Shown: one piece after another, positions 23,483 to 35,780 of the stretch
How positions within the stretch are numbered: the stretch's first letter is position 1
Layout of the letters: each line of letters starts with the position of its first letter
The notes under the pieces: model-generated
Database searches by the model: none
Seen by the model: the letters and a program-made list of their open reading frames with translations, nothing else
What the model was told of the DNA's origin: nothing
NCBI GenBank assembly: GCA_936450465.1
Contig: OW388294.1
Coordinates: 62,001 to 126,000, forward strand
Source of the DNA: Gibbula magus
Lineage: Eukaryota; Mollusca; Gastropoda; Trochida; Trochidae
DNA: 64,000 nt
Direction: 5' to 3'
Made by a program: the position numbers and the translations under genes

Positions 23483-24797
23483 GGAGCCTATCAAAAGTTG
23501 TCTAGGCCAAAGTCACCTTTTGGCCCATTTTTGGGCATGAGTTTACCGGCATGGTTGCCGATAAGACGGTCACCGATTCCAAAAGTGAATGCGTCTATGC
23601 GACCGGCAGCATGTGAGCTTCCATAGGAGACCATCAAAAGTTGTCTAGGCCAAAGTGACTTTTGGCCCAAAATTGGGCCTACAGGAATGACTATAACGGC
23701 ATGGTTGCCGATAAGACGGTCACCGATTCCAAAAGTGAATGCGTCTATGCGACCGACAGCATGAGACCTTCCATAGGAGCCTATCAAAAGTTGTCTAGGC
23801 CAAAGTCACCTTTTGGCACATTTTTGGGCATGAGTTTACCGGCATGGCTGCCGATAAGACGGTCATCGATTCCAAAAGTGAATGCGTCTATGCGACCGGC
23901 AGCATGTGAGCTTCCATAGGAGACCATCAAAAGTTGTCTAGGCCAAAGTGACTTTTGGCCCAAAATTGGGCCTACAGGAATGACTATAACGGCATGGTTG
24001 CCGATAAGACGGTCACCGATTCCAAAAGTGAATGCGTCTATGCGACCGACAGCATGAGACCTTCCATAGGAGCCTATCAAAAGTTGTCTAGGCCAAAGTC
24101 ACCTTTTGGCCCATTTTTGGTCATGAGTTTACCGGCATGGTTGCCGATAAGACGGTCACCGATTCCAAAAGTGAATGCGTCTATGCGACCGGCAGCATGT
24201 GAGCTTCCATAGGAGACCATCAAAAGTTGTCTAGGCCAAAGTGACTTTTGGCCCAAAATTGGGCCTACAGGAATGACTATAACGGCATGGTTGCCGATAA
24301 GACGGTCACCGATTCCAAAAGTGAATGCGTCTATGCGACCGACAGCATGAGACCTTCCATAGGAGCCTATCAAAAGTTGTCTAGGCCAAAGTCACCTTTT
24401 GGCCCATTTTTGGGCATGAGTTTACCGGCATGGTTGCCGATAAGACGGTCACCGATTCCAAAAGTGAATGCGTCTATGCGACCGGCAGCATGTGAGCTTC
24501 CATAGGAGACCATCAAAAGTTGTCTAGGCCAAAGTGACTTTTGGCCCAAAATTGGGCCTACAGGAATGACTATAACGGCATGGTTGCCGATAAGACGGTC
24601 ACCGATTCCAAAAGTGAATGCGTCTATGCGACCGACAGCATGAGACCTTCCATAGGAGCCTATCAAAAGTTGTCTAGGCCAAAGTCACCTTTTGGCCCAT
24701 TTTTGGGCATGAGTTTACCGGCATGGTTGCCGATAAGACGGTCACCGATTCCAAAAGTGAATGCGTCTATGCGACCGGCAGCATGTGAGCTTCCATA

Positions 24798-24947
24798 GGA
24801 GACCATCAAAAGTTGTCTAGGCCAAAGTGACTTTTGGCCCAAAATTGGGCCTACAGGAATGACTATAACGGCATGGTTGCCGATAAGACGGTCACCGATT
24901 CCAAAAGTGAATGCGTCTATGCGACCGGCAGCATGTGAGCTTCCATA
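24798..24947. repeat. B-body/A-tail unit (B-B junction)
   Basis: B middle with A tail, followed by another B at 24948 with gattat in place of gactat. Because 150 is divisible by three, this insertion keeps the minus-strand reading frame open for 148 codons, which is a by-product of the unit length. Confidence 0.9.
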
Positions 24948-25390
24948 GGAGACCATCAAAAGTTGTCTAGGCCAAAGTGACTTTTGGCCCAAAATTGGGC
25001 CTACAGGAATGATTATAACGGCATGGTTGCCGATAAGACGGTCACCGATTCCAAAAGTGAATGCGTCTATGCGACCGACAGCATGAGACCTTCCATAGGA
25101 GCCTATCAAAAGTTGTCTAGGCCAAAGTCACCTTTTGGCCCATTTTTGGTCATGAGTTTACCGGCATGGTTGCCGATAAGACGGTCACCGATTTCAAAAG
25201 TGAATGCGTCTATGCGACCGGCAGCATGTGAGCTTCCATAGGAGACCATCAAAAGTTGTCTAGGCCAAAGTGACTTTTGGCCCAAAATTGGGCCTACAGG
25301 AATGACTATAACGGCATGGTTGCCGATAAGACGGTCACCGATTCCAAAAGTGAATGCGTCTATGCGACCGACAGCATGAGACCTTCCATA

Positions 25391-25533
25391 GGAGCCTATC
25401 AAAAGTTGTCTAGGCCAAAGTCACCTTTTGGCCCATTTTTGGGCATGAGTTTACCGGCATGGTTGCCAATAAGACGGTCACCGATTCAAAAAGAGAATGC
25501 GGATATGCGACTGGCAGCATGTGAGCTTCCATA
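25391..25533. repeat. Most divergent A unit, copy 1
   Basis: Six substitutions fall in 45 bp of the normally invariant core: 25468, 25488, 25494, 25502, 25503 and 25512. Three of the six (ccaata, gattcaaaaa, gactggc) are also present in the A unit 31979-32121, which looks like a less changed relative. Confidence 0.9.
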
Positions 25534-25683
25534 GGAGACCATCAAAAGTTGTCTAGGCCAAAGTGACTTTTGGCCCAAAATTGGGCCTACAGGAATGACT
25601 ATAACGGCATGGTTGCCGATAAGACGGTCACCGATTCCAAAAGTGAATGCGTCTATGCGACCGACAGCATGAGACCTTCCATA

Positions 25684-25826
25684 GGAGCCTATCAAAAGTT
25701 GTCTAGGCCAAAGTCACCTTTTGGCCCATTTTTGGGCATGAGTTTACCGGCATGGTTGCCGATAAGACGGTCACCGATTCCAAAAGTGAATGCGTCTATG
25801 CGACCGACAGCATGAGACCTTCCATA
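25684..25826. repeat. A-body/B-tail unit (A-A junction)
   Basis: A middle with B tail, followed by a normal A at 25827. Confidence 0.9.
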
Positions 25827-26555
25827 GGAGCCTATCAAAAGTTGTCTAGGCCAAAGTCACCTTTTGGCCCATTTTTGGGCATGAGTTTACCGGCATGGTT
25901 GCCGATAAGACGGTCACCGATTCCAAAAGTGAATGCGTCTATGCGACCGGCAGCATGTGAGCTTCCATAGGAGACCATCAAAAGTTGTCTAGGCCAAAGT
26001 GACTTTTGTCCCAAAATTGGGCCTACAGGAATGACTATAACGGCATGGTTGCCGATAAGACGGTCACCGATTCCAAAAGTGAATGCGTCTATGCGACCGA
26101 CAGCATGAGACCTTCCATAGGAGCCTATCAAAAGTTGTCTAGGCCAAAGTCACCTTTTGGCCCATTTTTGGGCATGAGTTTACCGGCATGGTTGCCGATA
26201 AGACGGTCACCGATTCCAAAAGTGAATGCGTCTATGCGACCGGCAGCATGTGAGCTTCCATAGGAGACCATCAAAAGTTGTCTAGGCCAAAGTGACTTTT
26301 GGCCCAAAATTGGGCCTACAGGAATGACTATAACGGCATGGTTGCCGATAAGACGGTCACCGATTCCAAAAGTGAATGCGTCTATGCGACCGACAGCATG
26401 AAACCTTCCATAGGAGCCTATCAAAAGTTGTCTAGGCCAAAGTCACCTTTTGGCCCATTTTTGGGCATGAGTTTACCGGCATGGTTGCCGATAAGACGGT
26501 CACCGATTCCAAAAGTGAATGCGTCTATGCGACCGGCAGCATGTGAGCTTCCATA

Positions 26556-26698
26556 GGAGACCATCAAAAGTTGTCTAGGCCAAAGTCACCTTTTGGCCCA
26601 TTTTTGGGCATGAGTTTACCGGCATGGTTGCCGATAAGACGGTCACCGATTCCAAAAGTGAATGCGTCTATGCGACCGGCAGCATGTGAGCTTCCATA
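26556..26698. repeat. Extra A unit with B-type head, second copy
   Basis: Equivalent of 23191-23333 in copy 2 of the 3,365 bp block. Confidence 0.9.
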
Positions 26699-26847
26699 GG
26701 AGACCATCAAAAGTTGTCTAGGCCAAAGTGACTTTTGGCCCCAAATTGGGCCTACAGGAATGACTATAACGGCATGGTTGCTGATAAGAAGTCACCGATT
26801 CCAAAAGTGAATGCGTCTATGCGACCGACAGCATGAGACCTTCCATA
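26699..26847. repeat. B unit with 1 bp deletion, second copy
   Basis: Equivalent of 23334-23482, with the same gctgat and ggccccaaa changes. Confidence 0.9.
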
Positions 26848-28162
26848 GGAGCCTATCAAAAGTTGTCTAGGCCAAAGTCACCTTTTGGCCCATTTTTGGG
26901 CATGAGTTTACCGGCATGGTTGCCGATAAGACGGTCACCGATTCCAAAAGTGAATGCGTCTATGCGACCGGCAGCATGTGAGCTTCCATAGGAGACCATC
27001 AAAAGTTGTCTAGGCCAAAGTGACTTTTGGCCCAAAATTGGGCCTACAGGAATGACTATAACGGCATGGTTGCCGATAAGACGGTCACCGATTCCAAAAG
27101 TGAATGCGTCTATGCGACCGACAGCATGAGACCTTCCATAGGAGCCTATCAAAAGTTGTCTAGGCCAAAGTCACCTTTTGGCACATTTTTGGGCATGAGT
27201 TTACCGGCATGGTTGCCGATAAGACGGTCATCGATTCCAAAAGTGAATGCGTCTATGCGACCGGCAGCATGTGAGCTTCCATAGGAGACCATCAAAAGTT
27301 GTCTAGGCCAAAGTGACTTTTGGCCCAAAATTGGGCCTACAGGAATGACTATAACGGCATGGTTGCCGATAAGACGGTCACCGATTCCAAAAGTGAATGC
27401 GTCTATGCGACCGACAGCATGAGACCTTCCATAGGAGCCTATCAAAAGTTGTCTAGGCCAAAGTCACCTTTTGGCCCATTTTTGGTCATGAGTTTACCGG
27501 CATGGTTGCCGATAAGACGGTCACCGATTCCAAAAGTGAATGCGTCTATGCGACCGGCAGCATGTGAGCTTCCATAGGAGACCATCAAAAGTTGTCTAGG
27601 CCAAAGTGACTTTTGGCCCAAAATTGGGCCTACAGGAATGACTATAACGGCATGGTTGCCGATAAGACGGTCACCGATTCCAAAAGTGAATGCGTCTATG
27701 CGACCGACAGCATGAGACCTTCCATAGGAGCCTATCAAAAGTTGTCTAGGCCAAAGTCACCTTTTGGCCCATTTTTGGGCATGAGTTTACCGGCATGGTT
27801 GCCGATAAGACGGTCACCGATTCCAAAAGTGAATGCGTCTATGCGACCGGCAGCATGTGAGCTTCCATAGGAGACCATCAAAAGTTGTCTAGGCCAAAGT
27901 GACTTTTGGCCCAAAATTGGGCCTACAGGAATGACTATAACGGCATGGTTGCCGATAAGACGGTCACCGATTCCAAAAGTGAATGCGTCTATGCGACCGA
28001 CAGCATGAGACCTTCCATAGGAGCCTATCAAAAGTTGTCTAGGCCAAAGTCACCTTTTGGCCCATTTTTGGGCATGAGTTTACCGGCATGGTTGCCGATA
28101 AGACGGTCACCGATTCCAAAAGTGAATGCGTCTATGCGACCGGCAGCATGTGAGCTTCCATA

Positions 28163-28312
28163 GGAGACCATCAAAAGTTGTCTAGGCCAAAGTGACTTTT
28201 GGCCCAAAATTGGGCCTACAGGAATGACTATAACGGCATGGTTGCCGATAAGACGGTCACCGATTCCAAAAGTGAATGCGTCTATGCGACCGGCAGCATG
28301 TGAGCTTCCATA
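28163..28312. repeat. B-body/A-tail unit
   Basis: Equivalent of 24798-24947 in copy 2 of the 3,365 bp block. Confidence 0.9.
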
Positions 28313-28755
28313 GGAGACCATCAAAAGTTGTCTAGGCCAAAGTGACTTTTGGCCCAAAATTGGGCCTACAGGAATGATTATAACGGCATGGTTGCCGATA
28401 AGACGGTCACCGATTCCAAAAGTGAATGCGTCTATGCGACCGACAGCATGAGACCTTCCATAGGAGCCTATCAAAAGTTGTCTAGGCCAAAGTCACCTTT
28501 TGGCCCATTTTTGGTCATGAGTTTACCGGCATGGTTGCCGATAAGACGGTCACCGATTTCAAAAGTGAATGCGTCTATGCGACCGGCAGCATGTGAGCTT
28601 CCATAGGAGACCATCAAAAGTTGTCTAGGCCAAAGTGACTTTTGGCCCAAAATTGGGCCTACAGGAATGACTATAACGGCATGGTTGCCGATAAGACGGT
28701 CACCGATTCCAAAAGTGAATGCGTCTATGCGACCGACAGCATGAGACCTTCCATA

Positions 28756-28898
28756 GGAGCCTATCAAAAGTTGTCTAGGCCAAAGTCACCTTTTGGCCCA
28801 TTTTTGGGCATGAGTTTACCGGCATGGTTGCCAATAAGACGGTCACCGATTCAAAAAGAGAATGCGGATATGCGACTGGCAGCATGTGAGCTTCCATA
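28756..28898. repeat. Most divergent A unit, copy 2
   Basis: Same six core substitutions as 25391-25533, at 28833, 28853, 28859, 28867, 28868 and 28877. Confidence 0.9.
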
Positions 28899-29048
28899 GG
28901 AGACCATCAAAAGTTGTCTAGGCCAAAGTGACTTTTGGCCCAAAATTGGGCCTACAGGAATGACTATAACGGCATGGTTGCCGATAAGACGGTCACCGAT
29001 TCCAAAAGTGAATGCGTCTATGCGACCGACAGCATGAGACCTTCCATA

Positions 29049-29191
29049 GGAGCCTATCAAAAGTTGTCTAGGCCAAAGTCACCTTTTGGCCCATTTTTGG
29101 GCATGAGTTTACCGGCATGGTTGCCGATAAGACGGTCACCGATTCCAAAAGTGAATGCGTCTATGCGACCGACAGCATGAGACCTTCCATA
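29049..29191. repeat. A-body/B-tail unit (A-A junction)
   Basis: Equivalent of 25684-25826 in copy 2; followed by an A at 29192. Confidence 0.9.
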
Positions 29192-29627
29192 GGAGCCTAT
29201 CAAAAGTTGTCTAGGCCAAAGTCACCTTTTGGCCCATTTTTGGGCATGAGTTTACCGGCATGGTTGCCGATAAGACGGTCACCGATTCCAAAAGTGAATG
29301 CGTCTATGCGACCGGCAGCATGTGAGCTTCCATAGGAGACCATCAAAAGTTGTCTAGGCCAAAGTGACTTTTGGCCCAAAATTGGGCCTACAGGAATGAC
29401 TATAACGGCATGGTTGCCGATAAGACGGTCACCGATTCCAAAAGTGAATGCGTCTATGCGACCGACAGCATGAGACCTTCCATAGGAGCCTATCAAAAGT
29501 TGTCTAGGCCAAAGTCACCTTTTGGCCCATTTTTGGGCATGAGTTTACCGGCATGGTTGCCGATAAGACGGTCACCGATTCCAAAAGTGAATGCGTCTAT
29601 GTGACCGGCAGCATGTGAGCTTCCATA

Positions 29628-30363
29628 GGAGACCATCAAAAGTTGTCTAGGCCAAAGTGACTTTTGGCCCAAAATTGGGCCTACAGGAATGACTATAACG
29701 GCATGGTTGCCGATAAGACGGTCACCGATTCCAAAAGTGAATGCGTCTATGCGACCGACAGCATGAGACCTTCCATAGGAGCCTATCAAAAGTTGTCTAG
29801 GCCAAAGTCACCTTTTGGCCCATTTTTGGGCATGAGTTTACCGGCATGGTTGCCGATAAGACGGTCACCGATTCCAAAAGTGAAGGCGTCTATGCGACCG
29901 GCAGCATGTGAGCTTCCATAGGAGACCATCAAAAGTTGTCTAGGCCAAAGTGACTTTTGGCCCAAAATTGGGCCTACAGGAATGACTATAACGGCATGGT
30001 TGCCGATAAGACGGTCACCGATTCCAAAAGTGAATGCGTCTATGCGACCGGCAGCATGTGAGCTTCCATAGGAGACCATCAAAAGTTGTCTAGGCCAAAG
30101 TGACTTTTGGCCCAAAATTGGGCCTACAGGAATGACTATAATGGCATGGTTGCCGATAAGACGGTCACCGATTCAAAAAGTGAATGCGTCTATGCGACCG
30201 ACAGCATGAGACCTTCCATAGGAGCCTATCAAAAGTTGTCTAGGCCAAAGTCACCTTTTGGCCCATTTTTGGGCATGAGTTTACCGGCATGGTTGCCGAT
30301 AAGACGGTCACCGATTCCAAAAGTGAATGCGTCTATGCGACCGGCAGCATGTGAGCTTCCATA
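29628..30363. repeat. Block duplicated at +1,029 bp, copy 1
   Basis: Series: B, A with gaaggcg near 29885, B-body/A-tail (29921-30070), B with ataatgg, A. It recurs at 30657-31392. Confidence 0.82.
29921..30070. repeat. B-body/A-tail unit
   Basis: B middle, A tail, followed by B at 30071 carrying ataatgg and gattcaaaaag. Confidence 0.9.
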
Positions 30364-30656
30364 GGAGACCATCAAAAGTTGTCTAGGCCAAAGTGACTTT
30401 TGGCCCAAAATTGGGCCTACAGGAATGACTATAACGGCATGGTTGCCGATAAGACGGTCAACGATTCCAAAAGTGAATGCGTCTATGCGACCGACAGCAT
30501 GAGACCTTCCATAGGAGCCTATCAAAAGTTGTCTAGGCCAAAGTCACCTTTTGGCCCATTTTTGGGCATGAGTTTACCGGCATGGTTGCCGATAAGACGG
30601 TCACCAATTCCAAAAGTGAATGCGTCTATGCGACCGGCAGCATGTGAGCTTCCATA

Positions 30657-31392
30657 GGAGACCATCAAAAGTTGTCTAGGCCAAAGTGACTTTTGGCCCA
30701 AAATTGGGCCTACAGGAATGACTATAACGGCATGGTTGCCGATAAGACGGTCACCGATTCCAAAAGTGAATGCGTCTATGCGACCGACAGCATGAGACCT
30801 TCCATAGGAGCCTATCAAAAGTTGTCTAGGCCAAAGTCACCTTTTGGCCCATTTTTGGGCATGAGTTTACCGGCATGGTTGCCGATAAGACGGTCACCGA
30901 TTCCAAAAGTGAAGGCGTCTATGCGACCGGCAGCATGTGAGCTTCCATAGGAGACCATCAAAAGTTGTCTAGGCCAAAGTGACTCTTGGCCCAAAATTGG
31001 GCCTACAGGAATGACTATAACGGCATGGTTGCCGATAAGACGGTCACCGATTCCAAAAGTGAATGCGTCTATGCGACCGGCAGCATGTGAGCTTCCATAG
31101 GAGACCATCAAAAGTTGTCTAGGCCAAAGTGACTTTTGGCCCAAAATTGGGCCTACAGGAATGACTATAATGGCATGGTTGCCGATAAGACGGTCACCGA
31201 TTCCAAAAGTGAATGCGTCTATGCGACCGACAGCATGAGACCTTCCATAGGAGCCTATCAAAAGTTGTCTAGGCCAAAGTCACCTTTTGGCCCATTTTTG
31301 GGCATGAGTTTACCGGCATGGTTGCCGATAAGACGGTCACCGATTCCAAAAGTGAATGCGTCTATGCGACCGGCAGCATGTGAGCTTCCATA
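30657..31392. repeat. Block duplicated at +1,029 bp, copy 2
   Basis: Same series as 29628-30363 with gaaggcg near 30914 and a B-body/A-tail unit at 30950-31099 carrying a private gactcttgg. It also begins the 2,194 bp block. Confidence 0.82.
30950..31099. repeat. B-body/A-tail unit
   Basis: B middle, A tail, private gactcttgg near 30984; followed by B at 31100. Confidence 0.9.
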
Positions 31393-31535
31393 GGAGCCTA
31401 TCAAAAGTTGTCTAGGCCAAAGTCACCTTTTGGCCCATTTTTGGGCATGAGTTTACCGGCATGGTTGCCGATAAGACGGTCACCGATTCCAAAAGTGAAT
31501 GCGTCTATGCGACCGGCAGCATGTGAGCTTCCATA
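31393..31535. repeat. Extra A joined directly to an A tail
   Basis: The A tail (gtgagcttccata) of 31250-31392 runs straight into an A head (ggagcctatc). The only sequence common to both parental junctions here is about 12 bp (cttccataggag), so the breakpoint homology is short. The same form occurs at 33587, 38705 and 39877. Confidence 0.9.
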
Positions 31536-31978
31536 GGAGACCATCAAAAGTTGTCTAGGCCAAAGTGACTTTTGGCCCAAAATTGGGCCTACAGGAATGA
31601 CTATAACGGCATGGTTGCCGATAAGACGGTCACCGATTCCAAAAGTGAATGCGTCTATGCGACCGACAGCATGAGACCTTCCATAGGAGCCTATCAAAAG
31701 TTGTCTAGGCCAAAGTCACCTTTTGGCCCATTTTTGGGCATGAGTTTACCGGCATGGTTGCCGATAAGACGGTCACCAATTCCAAAAGTGAATGCGTCTA
31801 TGCGACCGGCAGCATGTGAGCTTCCATAGGAGACCATCAAAAGTTGTCTAGGCCAAAGTGACTTTTGGCCCAAAATTGGGCCTACAGGAATGTCTATAAC
31901 GGCATGGTTGCCGATAAGACGGTCACCGATTCCAAAAGTGAATGCGTCTATGCGACCGACAGCATGAGACCTTCCATA

Positions 31979-32121
31979 GGAGCCTATCAAAAGTTGTCTA
32001 GGCCAAAGTCACCTTTTGGCCCATTTTTGGGCATGAGTTTACCGGCATGGTTGCCAATAAGACGGTCACCGATTCAAAAAGTGAATGCGTCTATGCGACT
32101 GGCAGCATGTGAGCTTCCATA
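31979..32121. repeat. A unit with half of the divergent-core substitutions
   Basis: Carries changes at 32056, 32076 and 32100, matching three of the six in 25391 and 28756, without the gagaatgcggat changes. It is a plausible intermediate of that lineage. Confidence 0.85.
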
Positions 32122-32271
32122 GGAGACCATCAAAAGTTGTCTAGGCCAAAGTGACTTTTGGCCCAAAATTGGGCCTACAGGAATGACTATAACGGCATGG
32201 TTGCCGATAAGACGGTCACCGATTCCAAAAGTGAATGCGTCTATGCGACCGACAGCATGAGACCTTCCATA

Positions 32272-32414
32272 GGAGCCTATCAAAAGTTGTCTAGGCCAAA
32301 GTCACCTTTTGGCCCATTTTTGGGCATGAGTTTACCGGCATGGTTGCCGATAAGACGGTCACCGATTCCAAAAGTGAATGCGTCTATGCGACCGACAGCA
32401 TGAGACCTTCCATA
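32272..32414. repeat. A-body/B-tail unit (A-A junction)
   Basis: A middle with B tail, followed by A at 32415. It follows the 31979 divergent unit by one B, the same context as 25684 and 29049, which supports common descent of all three. Confidence 0.9.
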
Positions 32415-33143
32415 GGAGCCTATCAAAAGTTGTCTAGGCCAAAGTCACCTTTTGGCCCATTTTTGGGCATGAGTTTACCGGCATGGTTGCCGATAAGACG
32501 GTCACCGATTCCAAAAGTGAATGCGTCTATGCGACCGGCAGCATGTGAGCTTCCATAGGAGACCATCAAAAGTTGTCTAGGCCAAAGTGACTTTTGGCCC
32601 AAAATTGGGCCTACAGGAATGACTATAACGGCATGGTTGCCGATAAGACGGTCACCGATTCCAAAAGGGAATGCGTCTATGCGACCGACAGCATGAGACC
32701 TTCCATAGGAGCCTATCAAAAGTTGTCTAGGCCAAAGTCACCTTTTGGCCCATTTTTGGGCATGAGTTTACCGGCATGGTTGCCGATAAGACGGTCACCG
32801 ATTCCAAAAGTGAATGCGTCTATGCGACCGGCAGCATGTGAGCTTCCATAGGAGACCATCAAAAGTTGTCTAGGCCAAAGTGACTTTTGGCCCAAAATTG
32901 GGCCTACAGGAATGACTATAACGGCATGGTTGCCGATAAGACGGTCACCGATTCCAAAAGTGAATGCGTCTATGCGACCGACAGCATGAGACCTTCCATA
33001 GGAGCCTATCAAAAGTTGTCTAGGCCAAAGTCACCTTTTGGCCCATTTTTGGGCATGAGTTTACCGGCATGGTTGCCGATAAGACAGTCACCGATTCCAA
33101 AAGTGAATGCGTCTATGCGACCGGCAGCATGTGAGCTTCCATA

Positions 33144-33293
33144 GGAGACCATCAAAAGTTGTCTAGGCCAAAGTGACTTTTGGCCCAAAATTGGGCCTAC
33201 AGGAATGACTATAACGGCATGGTTGCCGATAAGACGGTCACCGATTCCAAAAGTGAATGCGTCTATGCGACCGGCAGCATGTGAGCTTCCATA
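33144..33293. repeat. B-body/A-tail unit
   Basis: Equivalent of 30950-31099 in copy 2 of the 2,194 bp block, without gactcttgg. Confidence 0.9.
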
Positions 33294-33586
33294 GGAGACC
33301 ATCAAAAGTTGTCTAGGCCAAAGTGACTTTTGGCCCAAAATTGGGCCTACAGGAATGACTATAATGGCATGGTTGCCGATAAGACGGTCACCGATTCCAA
33401 AAGTGAATGCGTCTATGCGACCGACAGCATGAGACCTTCCATAGGAGCCTATCAAAAGTTGTCTAGGCCAAAGTCACCTTTTGGCCCATTTTTGGGCATG
33501 AGTTTACCGGCATGGTTGCCGATAAGACGGTCACCGATTCCAAAAGTGAATGCGTCTATGCGACCGGCAGCATGTGAGCTTCCATA

Positions 33587-33729
33587 GGAGCCTATCAAAA
33601 GTTGTCTAGGCCAAAGTCACCTTTTGGCCCATTTTTGGGCATGAGTTTACCGGCATGGTTGCCGATAAGACGGTCACCGATTCCAAAAGTGAATGCGTCT
33701 ATGCGACCGGCAGCATGTGAGCTTCCATA
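33587..33729. repeat. Extra A joined directly to an A tail
   Basis: Equivalent of 31393-31535. Confidence 0.9.
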
Positions 33730-35780
33730 GGAGACCATCAAAAGTTGTCTAGGCCAAAGTGACTTTTGGCCCAAAATTGGGCCTACAGGAATGACTATAA
33801 CGGCATGGTTGCCGATAAGACGGTCACCGATTCCAAAAGTGAATGCGTCTATGCGACCGACAGCATGAGACCTTCCATAGGAGCCTATCAAAAGTTGTCT
33901 AGGCCAAAGTCACCTTTTGGCCCATTTTTGGGCATGAGTTTACCGGCATGGTTGCCGATAAGACGGTCACCAATTCCAAAAGTGAATGCGTCTATGCGAC
34001 CGGCAGCATGTGAGCTTCCATAGGAGACCATCAAAAGTTGTCTAGGCCAAAGTGACTTTTGGCCCAAAATTGGGCCTACAGGAATGTCTATAACGGCATG
34101 GTTGCCGATAAGACGGTCACCGATTCCAAAAGTGAATGCGTCTATGCGACCGACAGCATGAGACCTTCCATAGGAGCCTATCAAAAGTTGTCTAGGCCAA
34201 AGTCACCTTTTGGCCCATTTTTGGGCATGAGTTTACCGGCATGGTTGCCGATAAGACGGTCACCGATTCCAAAAGTGAATGCGTCTATGTGACCGGCAGC
34301 ATGTGAGCTTCCATAGGAGACCATCAAAAGTTGTCTAGGCCAAAGTGACTTTTGGCCCAAAATTGGGCCTACAGGAATGACTATAACGGCATGGTTGCCG
34401 ATAAGACGGTCACCGATTCCAAAAGTGAATGCGTCTATGCGACCGACAGCATGAGACCTTCCATAGGAGCCTATCAAAAGTTGTCTAGGCCAAAGTCACC
34501 TTTTGGCCAATTTTTGGGCATGAGTTTACCGGCATGGTTGCCGATAAGACGGTCACCGATTCCAAAAGTGAATGCGTCTATGCGACCGGCAGCATGTGAG
34601 CTTCCATAGGAGACCATCAAAAGTTGTCTAGGCCAAAGTGACTTTTGGCCCAAAATTGGGCCTACAGGAATGACTATAACGGCATGGTTGCCGATAAGAC
34701 GGTCACCGATTCCAAAAGTGAATGCGTCTATGCGACCGACAGCATGAGACCTTCCATAGGAGCCTATCAAAAGTTGTCTAGGCCAAAGTCACCTTTTGGC
34801 CCATTTTTGGGCATGAGTTTACCGGCATGGTTGCCGATAAGACGGTCACCGATTCCAAAAGTGAATGCGTCTATGCGACCGGCAGCATGTGAGCTTCCAT
34901 AGGAGACCATCAAAAGTTGTCTAGGCCAAAGTGACTTTTGGCCCAAAATTGGGCCTACAGGAATGACTATAATGGCATGGTTGCCGATAAGACGGTCACC
35001 GATTCCAAAAGTGAATGCGTCTATGCGACCGACAGCATGAGACCTTCCATAGGAGCCTATCAAAAGTTGTCTAGGCCAAAGTCACCTTTTGGCCCATTTT
35101 TGGGCATGAGTTTACCGGCATGGTTGCCGATAAGACGGTCACCGATTCCAAAAGTGAATGCGTCTATGCGACCGGCAGCATGTGAGCTTCCATAGGAGAC
35201 CATCAAAAGTTGTCTAGGCCAAAGTGACTTTTGGCCCAAAATTGGGCCTACAGGAATGACTATAATGGCATGGTTGCCGATAAGACGGTCACCGATTCCA
35301 AAAGTGAATGCGTCTATGCGACCGACAGCATGAGACCTTCCATAGGAGCCTATCAAAAGTTGTCTAGGCCAAAGTCACCTTTTGGCCCATTTTTGGGCAT
35401 GAGTTTACCGGCATGGTTGCCGATAAGACGGTCACCGATTCCAAAAGTGAATGCGTCTATGCGACCGGCAGCATGTGAGCTTCCATAGGAGACCATCAAA
35501 AGTTGTCTAGGCCAAAGTGACTTTTGGCCCAAAATTGGGCCTACAGGAATGACTATAACGGCATGGTTGCCGATAAGACGGTCACCGATTCCAAAAGTGA
35601 ATGCGTCTATGCGACCGACAGCATGAGACCTTCCATAGGAGCCTATCAAAAGTTGTCTAGGCCAAAGTCACCTTTTGGCCCATTTTTGGGCATGAGTTTA
35701 CCGGCATGGTTGCCGATAAGACGGTCACCGATTCCAAAAGTGAATGCGTCTATGCGACCGGCAGCATGTGAGCTTCCATA

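Larger units (their letters stand above)
22898..26262. repeat. 3,365 bp tandem block, copy 1
   Basis: Contains, in order: gaaacc (23037), an extra A with B head (23191), a 149 bp B with gctgat and ggccccaaa, cacatt/catcg, ggtcat, a B-body/A-tail unit (24798), a ggtcat unit with gatttc, a highly divergent A (25391) and an A-body/B-tail unit (25684). Every one of these recurs exactly 3,365 bp later. Differences I found: 23848 is c against t at 27213, and ttttgtccc near 26009 against ttttggccc. This is the clearest recent large duplication in the window. Confidence 0.93.
26263..29627. repeat. 3,365 bp tandem block, copy 2
   Basis: Second copy of 22898-26262, directly adjacent, with the same nonstandard unit series at 26556, 26699, 28163, 28756 and 29049. 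The last dimer carries tatgtgacc near 29602, which copy 1 lacks. Confidence 0.93.
30657..31978. repeat. Block duplicated at +2,194 bp, copy 1
   Basis: Series: B-body/A-tail, B with ataatgg, A-A junction (31393), A with caccaatt (near 31778), B with aatgtct (t at 31893). The same series recurs 2,194 bp downstream. Confidence 0.85.
32851..34172. repeat. Block duplicated at +2,194 bp, copy 2
   Basis: Second copy of 30657-31978, with A-A junction at 33587, caccaatt near 33972 and aatgtct at 34087. Lacks gaaggcg and has a private gacagtca near 33086. Confidence 0.85.

Noticed and set aside
24663..25109. 148-codon minus-strand open frame, longest type in the window
   Set aside because: It exists only because a B-length unit (150 bp, divisible by three) was inserted, which repeats the frame. 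The same effect is seen at every B-B junction.
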